This document shows positions 48,227 to 58,281 of a stretch of 64,000 nt of DNA, one piece after another. Numbering within the stretch: position 1 is the first letter of the stretch; each line of letters starts with the position of its first letter. Location: the NCBI GenBank assembly GCA_022316685.1, contig JAKJHU010000033.1, forward strand, positions 5,427,321 through 5,491,320. The letters are read 5' to 3'. Made by a program: the position numbers and the translations under genes. Source of the DNA: Progne subis subis. Its lineage: Eukaryota > Chordata > Aves > Passeriformes > Hirundinidae. Below the pieces are notes generated by a model that was not told the origin of the DNA, did no database searches, and saw only the letters and a program-made list of their open reading frames with translations.

Positions 48227-49750
48227 GATTTGCTTCCCCCTTCAGAACTAAGTCAGCAAGATAATAGAGAGCCCTTGTGTTTGGGCTGTAGTGATGTTCC
48301 TGATCTCCAAAGAGATGCCTGATGTGTTTTGCCATGACGAGTGTCCACAACTTTTGGGTGTTGACAACACTGCAGTAGTGTTATAGCATAGTATACTATG
48401 GAGGTTTTTCTTTCCCAATAGAGGGGAAAAAAGCAACTGAGGGAACAGCAGGTGGTTGAGGTGTTACGGTACTGGGAAACACAAATTCCAAGCCTTGGAA
48501 CAGCATCATTCATTTTTATGATCTTGCTACATTTTCACTTCTACAGTTTGAAATCTTCACATCCTCCAAAAAGAAACCATGCCTTGCTCAAAATAAAACT
48601 CATTGTAATGGGTGGGAGAAGTCACTACTTCTGACCTCATTGGTTAGAAATGACCACATTCCTAAAGATACAGAGTTCAACTGTTGAGGGAAAGACTAGT
48701 GACTCAAGAAAACTTCAGACTTTCTCTGGCTGAAACTTCACATAATTCATGGCCTGGAACTAGCCAGACCCATTAAGGGTTGGTACCAAGCTCAGTGACA
48801 GCCAGACAAGCTCATGGGCTGCCTTTTTGTAATGTATAATCTTAGCACGATGCTGTTCTGTCCCATGACTGAAGCTCCTGGGTGCTATTAATGTGCATAT
48901 ACTGGTAAGAATTTAAATGCTGAAGCAACTAAACTAATTGGAAAACAGAACAGATCAATTCTCTATGCAGTTCTCCTGTATATGTCCCAAACAAATTGAT
49001 TGCTATCAACACTAACAATATTGGACCCTTTTATTCACTACGTGATATTGATCTGAGAAATGGCTGGAATTGTTCAGTTTTAGCAGTATTTGAAAATTTG
49101 AAATGCGGGAAAAAAGTCAATAAAATTTATTGGTGTTTTCCTGTTCATTTTCTGCCAGCTAATAAATTGCATTTCTGGACAGAGGAGGGGATATATTTTA
49201 TTTTCCTTTCTTCCATGTCCTGTTAAAGTAGTTCCAGAGGATACAGTTTGTACAGAGTGGAACAGAAAACAGGTTACCTTCTTAGCTTGGTTTTAAGATG
49301 ATGAAAATTTTTTATTTATTTCAGTAAAGAAGAGAGCATGAAGCAATAATCAGCCTAGAAGTGTTCACTGTTCAATCTTCTCTGTTCTTCACAGATCCAG
49401 TTCCCATTGCAAGTAGAATGCATCCACTAGAAAACATCCCACTTATATTCAGAAATTATTAGTGACAAAAATGAAGCAGAAACTTTGCTGAATTTTCCCA
49501 ATACTGACAGATAAAAATGTATACCTGTCTTTAATCTGAAATTATTTAACCCTGAACACTATCCTTTATTGCAACACATCCCCCTGGCCTAGTGGTGTCA
49601 AGCTCACCTCAAGAAAAAAACAAGGAAGGGGAGTTCTTAAAAATATAGTTACACGTACCTTAAAATAAATACAGATTAACCTGGACTTGAGGTGTTCTTT
49701 TTCTTCTTAAAACCAATCGAAACAACATTCCCACAGTTACCCAAACAGCA

Positions 49751-49768
49751 GCCCATTATATAATGGGC
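49751..49768. other. Perfect 18-base palindrome
   Basis: GCCCATTATATAATGGGC equals its own reverse complement with no spacer. The centre TTATATAA is TATA/MEF2-like. It could be a binding site for a symmetric dimer or occur by chance. Confidence 0.95.
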
Positions 49769-49920
49769 GCTCAATGGTCCTTATGAGAGCTACACAAAAG
49801 ACTGATCTTTTCTAAGGCTTGTAAGAATTTATCATCACTGTCATCCCTAAATTTACTCTTCTATTGGAATTTCCTCCTTGTTTGACAACTGCTTTTTCCT
49901 TCCATCTATCACAATTTAGA

Positions 49921-49941
49921 GTGACTAATCAGGTTAGTCAC
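49921..49941. other. Inverted repeat of TGACTAA-type arms
   Basis: GTGACTAA (49921-49928), TCAGG, then TTAGTCAC (49934-49941). Each arm contains TGACTAA, close to an AP-1-type half-palindrome. It lies only 152 bases from the 18-base palindrome. Confidence 0.85.
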
Positions 49942-50129
49942 AAACCCTTCAGAAATTTACCCTCCAGGGCACTTTTTAGTTTAGCTTGGGGAGGAAAGCA
50001 TTTCAATTTACAACATTTAACAAGTGCCTCTCTGCAGTAGCCATGAGGGTTTCTCTTTAGTTCAGATTTACATATGCAAATTTTCCAAACATCAGTTCAG
50101 TTACACTAAAGGATAAGATTTAAAGAAAA

Positions 50130-50235
50130 TGATCTGGAGACTGGAGAATGAGAAGCTTGTTCAGAAGACCCGTATCTGCTCTGCTACAGCATCATTCCTT
50201 GACCTGCAGCACTATAAAGTGGACGTAATAGGCTG
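50130..50235 (+). mobile_element. Possible MIR-like SINE fragment
   Basis: The plus strand has 'gactggagaatgagaagctt', later 'ctgctctgctacagcatcat', 'tccttgacctgcagc' and 'ctataaagtggacgtaatag'. This loosely follows the MIR sense order (...ctctgccac...gaccttgg...ctgtaaaatggggataatag). The match is weak and gapped. Confidence 0.35.
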
Positions 50236-50557
50236 GACATTGATAGTCACCAATTAATTGTTCTATAAGGCAAATAAAACAATTATTATCAAGTATTTTT
50301 AGAAACTAAAGTCCATTTCAGAGCTTCTGTTCAGTGAAGGGAACCAATGAAATTGCAAACAACATTTGTTTCAGTTCTGAGACATCACAAATGATGCAGC
50401 TATAGCACCTGGGATTTTGGGATCACTGAATTATAGAAAAGCAGATGAGCAGGAATCCCTGACCCAGTTTCTGACAAAAGTTTATCTAACCCATGGATTC
50501 CTAAAGTGCAACCCACAGATTCTTCTTTTTCTGCAGAGCATTTCTAGGAGGAGCTGT

Positions 50558-50573
50558 GGGGGGGGGGGGGGGG
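50558..50573. repeat. G16 homopolymer
   Basis: Sixteen consecutive G followed by TGTGTAT. Long G runs are rare and prone to sequencing error, so the exact length is uncertain. Confidence 0.85.
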
Positions 50574-50694
50574 TGTGTATCTCTGGCAAATCTGAACATG
50601 AGAAATCCCATGAACACGGGGATCCCATATACCTGCTGTATGTGAAGCCCTGTGAGGTGCAATGTTAGGAGTTCACAGACCAGAAAAGGCTAAA

Positions 50695-50940
50695 AATTAA
50701 TTGTGTAACCTCTGTTTAAAGACTGCTTATGATAGGAAATTTAGCTGGCTCCCAGGATAACGCATTCCTTGTATTTTCCCTTTTAACAGGTAAAATATTT
50801 TTCCTAATGTCTAGCCTTCACTTGAAGATCATTATTTCTTGTCCTGCCCTTGGGGGCTGTGAGGAATAGCATGTTCTTTTCTCTTTGCAGAGCTATTTTA
50901 CATATATGAAGAGTGACTACCAAGAAATTGTTCTACAAAT
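50695..50940 (-). mobile_element. Old CR1 LINE fragment
   Basis: The plus strand shows 'acctctgtttaaagactgc', 'atatttttcctaatgtctag', 'cattatttcttgtcctgccc' and 'agctattttacatatatgaa'. These occur in the order of the reverse complement of the 3' region of an old CR1 subfamily. A possible 3' edge lies further left, near 50418 ('atcactgaattatagaa'), with unrelated sequence between. Highly diverged and non-coding. Confidence 0.7.
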
Positions 50941-50999
50941 ACATTTATCATAAGATGAAAAGAGAAAGATATCGCCAGATGATACCAAGGGGGTGAAGT

Positions 51000-51770
51000 G
51001 TTTAAAGCCTTTTTTTGTATCAGTGTTCATTTAAAAGATCAGTTGAGAGCAGGAGGCTAGTATTGGAAAATGAATTGAAAAAGGATGGAAGTTCAGCACA
51101 GAATAACGAAAGGAGTGAGAAAATTAGATAAGCTTCATGTATTATAATTGGCTGAACCTGATGATCTTCATCCTACAATATTTTGAAAGTGGACTGAAAA
51201 GATCTTAGATACCTGTGGTTACCTTTGAGAAGCCAGGAAAAGCTAAGTAAGTTACTAGAAAACTGGAAAATGGCAAACCTATCTTCATACAGAAGAAGGG
51301 AAAGCAGAGGGACATGGGAATTACAGACCAGCTGGTCTATATTTTCAGCTCCAGCAAATATCAAGCAATTTAGTTGTTTGGACACATCTGGGAAAAGAAG
51401 AAGAATATTCAACTTGGATTTGTCAAGAAAAAAATCATGTAATCTTATTTCCTTTTACATGAGGGTGATGGACAGAAATGAAAGTCTGATTTTGTTTAGG
51501 AATTGACAATGGCTGATAAGGTGATAGGCCTTAAACTGAAGAAAGAACGATTCAGAATGAGCTGATAAGAAAACACTTCAGTAGTGTCACTCATGAAGCA
51601 GTAAAGCAGGCTGTCTTGGGAGCTTGTAGGCTGTGCACCACAGGAGAACTCTATGAACGGGTCATAGCAACGTCTATCAGCAATGATTTAGATATTGCTG
51701 AGATTATTTCAGGGGAGAGGAATGGATTGAATGACCTCCAAAGACCCCCCCTTAGCCTTATGTTTCTAAA
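51000..51770 (+). mobile_element. Old CR1 LINE with reverse-transcriptase remnant
   Basis: This stretch reads collinearly with CR1 in sense orientation. A G-N-Y-R-P reverse-transcriptase signature is encoded at 51316-51330, preceded by 'tttgagaagccaggaaaagc' (51225). 'cttggatttgtcaagaaa' at about 51413 corresponds to the Q-H-G-F-V-K block. It contains an extra A relative to the family, so the frame is broken. 'cagcaatgatttagatattg' at about 51678 corresponds to the F-I-N-D-L-D block, and 'gattgaatgacctccaaag' at about 51725 marks the 3' end. Parts between are deleted. The element is ancient and inactive. Confidence 0.8.
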
Positions 51771-53483
51771 CTTCCTCTTCTCTAGATGGAAAAAGCTTCA
51801 TTCTTTCTGTCTCTCCTCGTATCTTCTGTTCCCCAGGTCTCTGATGACTCCTGTTTATCTCTCCTAAATGCTTTACAGTTGCCACTCTCCTTTCTTGGAG
51901 TGTGATATTGGAATTATCAGGCAGAAGCTGTCAAATCCCTGGCACGTGCCAGAGCAAGGAGGAGGATGCAGGCTCCTCTGCCCAGCCCCTTCTGCCAGAA
52001 AAAACCCAGACTCATCCTTAGAGCAAAACCTACCGCAACCTAGGAATTAATAAAAAGTGGAATTTTTTTTTTTTTGCTATATCTCTGTGTTAATTCACAA
52101 AAATAATTTGTGCATTTCCTGCCTAAGAGCTGGTGGAGAGATGGTTGAGTACTCCTATACTTTTGGAGATCTCCCATTCTCAGAAATTTCATACTTTGAC
52201 ACAACGTCAGCATTCCTCTCTGCCCCAGTTGCCAGCTTTTTCAGCCTGAAGTGAAAGGAGTCCCAACAATAATGAAGCTAAAAAATAAAGACAGCATGAA
52301 TTACTATATTCTTCTCATGGTACAATAATGGAGAAAGGTCCCATGTTAGCCAGGGGAATGCATGTCACTGTTTCAATACTTAAGAATCAGAAGTGATTCA
52401 GTGCACAGAGCAAAATAGCAGCTGTGTTCAGATCTCAGCCATTCACTGGAGAGAAAGAATAGTTTTCACTCATAAAAATGAGTATGTGTCTTTATTCTGT
52501 CATGGGATAATGAGGCACCTTGGGCTTGATCCAAAGCTCCCTGAAATCCAGAGAAAGACACACGTTGGCCTCTGTTCACCCTAAACCAAAGAGGAGAAGC
52601 TTTTGGAATTGGAAGAGCTTCCCCTTGCTCTTCTTTTCTCTCCAGGCTTGAGTCCCACACCACTGCTAGCCTGCCCTATAAACGGAGACCACCAACAAAT
52701 AAAATCTCTAAGGCTGACAAAAGGCTGTTTAAAGACATGTCAGCAATTAAAGCTACAAATCTCAGTGTTCACAGACACAATCTGCAGTGAAAATTTCCAA
52801 GGTGCAGTTCTCTGCCATGGCATTCCACAGCACGTGACAGGTCCCCATGGCCTCGGGGCCCCCCACCTGCAGCAGCTCCCATGCACAACTGCAGGGGGGA
52901 AATAGAACACTGTCCTGCAGCTTGTGATCCATCAGAAAACAGTAATTTCACATGGAAGATCAGTTTTTATTCACTAGCATCAGACCATTCTTGAGGAAGG
53001 CAGCAGGAGCAAGGGCAGGATTGCCTCTTTTGGTGGCAGACTGCTCTGAATCGACCTAAAATCGATCTTAAGGCTGCAGCCGTAGCCTGTGTTGAGAGGA
53101 AAATCAAATCACCTGCCTTGACTTGAAAATACCTAACCATAAATCCAGAAATCTGTTATTTATTATGGCAGAACTATCACCGGGAGACCAAGGGCCTGTG
53201 ACAGACCTTGCTCATAATATATTGCCAGGAACATTCTTCTCGGAATTTTTTTAAATTGTTGCTTAGACAATTTAATGAAGAGAGTAGTTAATTCTTTTCT
53301 ATAGGGATGAGAATGCCCTGTTGCACCAAAGCTCTTTGAAGACTTAGAGAGGCACTTCAAACTGCAGTGCAAAGCAGCCTGGAAGAGAAAGACCTCCAGA
53401 AAGTTGTAGAGCAGGAGCTCCATAATTGCATTACAACATGCTCTTGCTTTTTGGTTTGGAGTAGTATTTTTTCCCCTCTCTCT

Positions 53484-53486
<3 letters not shown>
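51771..53486. other. Non-coding stretch, nothing recognised
   Basis: No gene or repeat recognised. Two neighbouring words, TAAAATCGATCTTAAGG and CGACCTA near 53055, are unremarkable. Confidence 0.55.

Positions 53487-53554
<68 letters not shown>
53487..53554. repeat. T68 homopolymer flanked by (CT)n and C6
   Basis: Sixty-eight uninterrupted T, preceded by CCCCTCTCTCTCTC and followed by CCCCCC. It is the longest homopolymer in the window. Frames through it (poly-Phe on plus, poly-Lys on minus, 53163-53910) are artefacts. The true length may differ because such runs assemble poorly. Confidence 0.95.
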
Positions 53555-55823
53555 CCCCCCTGTTTTTCTTGTTGAAAAGTTGCAGAAAGGGAAAGAAAAA
53601 AAGAGACTTTAACAGCAGCCTTCCCTGCCCCAACTCCACAGACAGCCATCTCACCAGATAAAGCACAGTCCTGGAAGGTTTCTGTGTGCTCTTCTGCCAG
53701 AAGCATTAGAAAAAACCACATTTGGGCTCCTGCAGAACAGGGCACCATTTTTGAAAAGGTCTCTGCACTGAGAAAGACAATTGATTTTCTTCTTTTGGCC
53801 TCTTCCCCATGCAGCAGTGTTTTATAAAGGCAGAGAAACAGAGAAAAGGATCCGAAAGGGAGCGTTAAATATTTCACTTTCCTGTTAGCTGGAAAAATCA
53901 AATATGACACCTCTCACCATCTTGAAGTTTGCTTCTGGCTCCCTGTTCTTCTGTTGAGTTTTGGGTTACATCTCATGTAAAAAGGCTTGGGGCAAGGAGT
54001 GGGTGAAATTAGAGGAAAACTTGATCCGGAGGCAAACTTGAACAAATACTGAGGAGGGAGTTTGGTCTTATAGCTGGGATACCATACTGAGTTTGCTCTA
54101 GTGATTTTTCAGGTGGTGGGTTCTCACTGCATTCTGGGATTCCAAAGTAGAAGGAATACCCCAAGATATTCCAAGGCATTAGGGAGTCACACAGAGCTGT
54201 TAAAAAAAAATGGGAGGTCTCAGTGCTCTTTAAATCTGCCTCTTTCTTTCCAGCTCTGTGTTTGTGTAAGTGCCTGCAGGGGAAGCAGGTACAACATAGA
54301 GGTGTTTTCTGCCTTGGAGATGTTGCCAGCACATTTCCTGTGAGGACTTTGGCAAATGTTGCTGCAGATTCTGTACTGTGAGAACAGGCTCTGCTTCCTC
54401 TTTGCTTTATGCCAGCAATCTTGTTTGGCTGCAGCTAGAGTTGTTATTACTGGTAACTGTTGGATGGAGAAGTTTGAGATGTAACAAGGATGAAAATGTG
54501 GGCTCCTGCTGCCAGCCTGCATGTGCTTGTTGTGAGAGGTCTGAGCAAAGGGAGTTGGCGAATTTGGCTTTAAGAATCTGTTGATCCTGGTTCGTGCTTA
54601 GTCTTCTGTACACTCCTATAGCTAATATAAATACAAATATATTTTCAATATATCCCTCTTCACCTAGATGTAGCTGAGTCCAGTTCTCAGTCTGAAATCC
54701 AGATATAACCATGTCTTAAGTATTTAATTTCAGTATAAGACTTGAAAAGATCATACAACAGCACTCTAGAAGAACTCTAAAAGACCAGTGAGTAGGACTT
54801 CCTATATATATTACATATTTTTTAATTGATACATTAAATATTTTTCCTTTTTTGTCACTGCGTAGAAAAACAAGGTCTTATTTCTTCAAGGGGAGATTTG
54901 CAATTCATTCTTTTGCTCTCACAGGACTGCAAATACCTCATCTTCCTAGGTCAGTAAAGAAGTCTCTTGATAGCATTTTCTTATGGGGGTCATTCCCCCA
55001 TACATAAAGAAGTACATAAAGAAGTACTTTATCTCAAATATTCATTGGGCACTTAAATGAAATAGTCTTGCCCAAACTATTAAAAAGCTTTTAATATGTT
55101 CACACTAGTTGCTCTACTCAGACCTCCCTTTTAGGTTTTATAAAAGAAGATCAAAGCCCACATCTGAGCCCTGCCTTGTGTTGTGCTCATTCTGCTAATG
55201 TAAGGCTGCAGTGTCCCAGGATTTGAGACTCCCAGTAAACCCTCCAAAGTGAGTGTGCCCGGCTTAGCTGGGAAGCCCAGATCTACTCCATGGTACTGTT
55301 TGAATGGAAATGAGAAGGAAGGTCCCAAGCACACCCCTAGCATTTCTGCTTAGTTTGTTCCAGGCTCTCCCTTTGATGCTCCAGCTTTCCTCAGCTGTCC
55401 TAGCCCAAGACATTCCCTATCACATCTCAAATGAAGCCACAATGTCCACTTTCAGTTCTGTTTTAGACTGAATGTTGACAGACACTTCTCATTATAAGCA
55501 GTGTTCAGGCACTGTGTGATGGGACATGTACCTTCATGGTTGCAAATGTCCACTGGAGGTTTTTAAGGTCTCGGTGATGAAGTTGCCCTGCTGCTCATGT
55601 CTTTCCACTTTTTTATGACAGGAAGGTCAAAACCCAAAAGCTTGGCCTTCATTTCCCCTTTTTACCACGTGAATCCATGCGTGTCTGTGGGGACGGGAGC
55701 TGCCTCTGCGCTGAGCAGACAGACAGAGGAGCTTTTAGCTGGAATCACAAGGTTGTGAAACGCTCGATGCCTTGACCTGTAACATGCGACTGTAAATTCC
55801 TCTGCTCTTGTTATGTTTTCCAG
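53555..55823. other. Non-coding stretch, nothing recognised
   Basis: Includes a small tandem duplication of ACATAAAGAAGT at about 55003-55026. No gene or transposon recognised. Confidence 0.55.
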
Positions 55824-56124
55824 GGGTCACGGTCTTTAACAGTTTACTTAGTGGAGGAGGAGGAAAGAAGCCCTTTGTATTGTTGAGCTGCAGACGAGAG
55901 TTTGCCTTGTCCTGGCAGCTGGCGCTGACACAGGGCTGTTCTTCAGGTGTTGCTTTGATGGACAGTGCCCCCCACGCCCAGGGAGCAGCAGGGGTGGTGG
56001 CAGCCTTCACTAACCCGGCTTTGGTTAAAGAAGAACCCGTGGAGTCTGCCCAAGCGGGACCCAGCGCTGCCTTTCCGGTGTTTTCATTGCATTTCAGATG
56101 GAGGCTGAGCTTTGCTCCAGACTA
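55824..56124 (+). other. Exon-like open frame of unknown identity
   Basis: A pyrimidine-rich stretch ending TTTTCCAG at 55823 resembles a splice acceptor. The frame after it stays open for about 100 codons to a TAA at 56122-56124. The product begins V-T-V-F-N-S-L and contains a GGGGKK stretch and an NPALVKEEPVES segment. The VKEEP core resembles a SUMO-site motif but proves nothing. No ATG opens the frame, so it could only be a downstream exon. A minus-strand frame overlaps it at 55735-56010. No homologue is recognised. Probably chance. Confidence 0.12.
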
Positions 56125-58246
56125 ATTGCCTGCAGTGGCCTGCTGAAGTGAACAACTGGGCGCTTGCAGTGACGGGTTTGCATTAGTACAAAATCCAGCA
56201 GCAGATTAAGTGAGGCTGCAGTCCTGGGGCTACAGATCTTTAGCATCTCTGGAGCGGGGAGGAGCAGACGCTGCTTCATTGTGCTGTGAACTGTCTTTGT
56301 ACAGAAAAGCAACCTGACACTGTGTGATCTCAGTGAGCCACGGCTCCCTGTCTGTGCCTGGGATGTTCCCACATCCATGGTCATTTTGGTGCTCAGGGAC
56401 ACCACAGTGCTGAGGTAGATACTTTGAGTCACATTCCCAGAGGGGTTGCCAGCTCCTCCTTGGCTGGTGCCAGAGCAAGCCTGAACTCAGTGCTCCTAGT
56501 ACTGGTAAAAATAGCACCAGGATGCACCAAGTGTCCCTGGCACAGCCAGGAATGAAAGCTCCTGGGCTAGTCAGAGCTCTATCTGTGACAGAGAGCACTC
56601 CATACCCAGTTTGCACTCTGCAGCACTGTGGTCAGGAGAGGATGTTCAGATTGGTGGTGAAAATTCCGGGGCTTTTCATTCAAACGATTCACTCTGTTGC
56701 CTCAAAAAATCCTATCTCTTCTGGCAACAGCTTTGAAATTAGAAGGAGCTGTAGCAGAGCCCTAAGTGACTGCTGGCAGCACTTGTTGTTTTGTGACACC
56801 TGGGCTAGGAAATACATTGTGTGAAACCGAATTCCGCTCGGATGTGAGGAAGTGGGAGAGTATCCTGAGCATAGCCAGATGTGACCCTCAACCCCGCTCG
56901 TGCAGTAATCCACATACACACATCTCACAGATTTTCTGTCAGCTCCTCATCCTGAAGAGAAGTCAGTCAGTGCACTGCTGTAGGTTTGAGATATAAAGGA
57001 CTTCAGCTGTTTGATTTTTTTTTGTTTTGGTTTTGTTTTTAATTTTGTTTTGTCTTGTTGGTTGGTTTGTAACTATTTGGGTTTTAACTATTTTTTTTTC
57101 CCCAGAAAAGAATAAAAAAAAGTGCTAGCCTTTCACTAGAAAGCTAGGGTCAAACATGCTGCCTGGTGGGCTCTAATACCACTTGTACTTTTACTTGCCA
57201 GAAAGGCTAACTCAGGCAGCATCAAAAGTTCAACAGAAAAAATAGGAAGATGAACATATAAAATATCCTCTCTGTGCCTGTATTATGGAAAACAAGGTGA
57301 CAAAAAACCATGCAGGTAGTATGGGGATGAAGGAAAACCGCTAGACTTCTCCAAGGCTCAAAATACTGATAAGATGAAGGTTTTGTGTACTTGCAATTCA
57401 CATAGAGAGTTGAAGTAAAAAAAAAAGTAAGTTTCTCATGCAAACATAGGAAACCACTCCTCCATTCCCATATCTTTTTCTGTGTCTTTAACTGCACATC
57501 TTCCCACCTTTTTAATTTTAAAAGGCATGTGTGTTAAGCCTAGAATTTCCTGTGGCTACAAGGAATGGGGTCTGATTGACCGTAATTAGGGACAGTCCAA
57601 ATGAAGTGCTTGGACTTGCCCCGGGCACTTCTATCTGCAGGTGCTGGGAGCCCTTGCCAATGCGAATGACTTTTTGGAGCACAAGTGATTATTTACTGCT
57701 GAAGCAAGCCAAAGGCTATGTTTCTCCTTGCAGCTCACAGCCCTTGGCCTCCAACAGGAAATGTATTTCATTTTCAAATCGCTCTCTGACCAAAAAAGAA
57801 ATTCCAGCAAAACAGCAATAAGCATTCGGAATCTCCTCTTCTGTAGGAAAAAAAAACCTCATGAGCTTGGGTTTATAATGAAATATCCTGTGACTGATCT
57901 ATTTTAGAACTGGGCTGGGGTCAGTTTGTTGCATGTGGAGAGTCAGCAAGATGACCTGGAAAAGGTTGCCACACCTTATTTGCCACCCATCCCAGTTTTA
58001 GAAACTCCGAATACCACGAACACGATGTTTTCAAACAAGGATTGCAAAAGTGTTCGCTGTTTGATCCTCCTCTTCTCAGTTTGTCATTGATTTCCCCCAT
58101 CAAAATAGTTTGTGCAACAAATCCCAGCTGTATTTCTGGCACTTTACTAGCCAACAAATACAATCCAAATGTTAATTCTTTGGAGCCTAGAGCTGCGTGC
58201 CAAGAAACGAATAATCTGTGCAAGGCTAAACAAACAGTTTATTGAT
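56125..58246. other. Non-coding stretch with T/G-rich tract
   Basis: A T-rich tract with G interruptions lies at 57018-57072, and T9 and A7 runs lie near 57091-57121. No gene or transposon recognised. Confidence 0.55.
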
Positions 58247-58273
58247 GGGGTGGGGTGGGGGGCAGGTGGGGGG
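58247..58273 (+). other. G-quadruplex-forming motif
   Basis: Four G runs (4, 4, 6 and 6 bases at 58247-58250, 58252-58255, 58257-58262 and 58268-58273) are separated by loops of 1, 1 and 5 bases. A further GGG lies at 58279-58281. This satisfies the usual G-quadruplex pattern with four tetrads and short loops, predicting high stability. Confidence 0.85.
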
Positions 58274-58281
58274 TGGCTGGG

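Larger units (their letters stand above)
47633..50129. other. Non-coding stretch with inverted repeats
   Basis: No gene or transposon recognised. Notable inverted repeats at 48190, 49751 and 49921 are listed separately. Confidence 0.55.

Noticed and set aside
53163..53910. Minus-strand frames of 159-167 codons
   Set aside because: They run through the T68 homopolymer, giving poly-Lys. They are composition artefacts with no family similarity.
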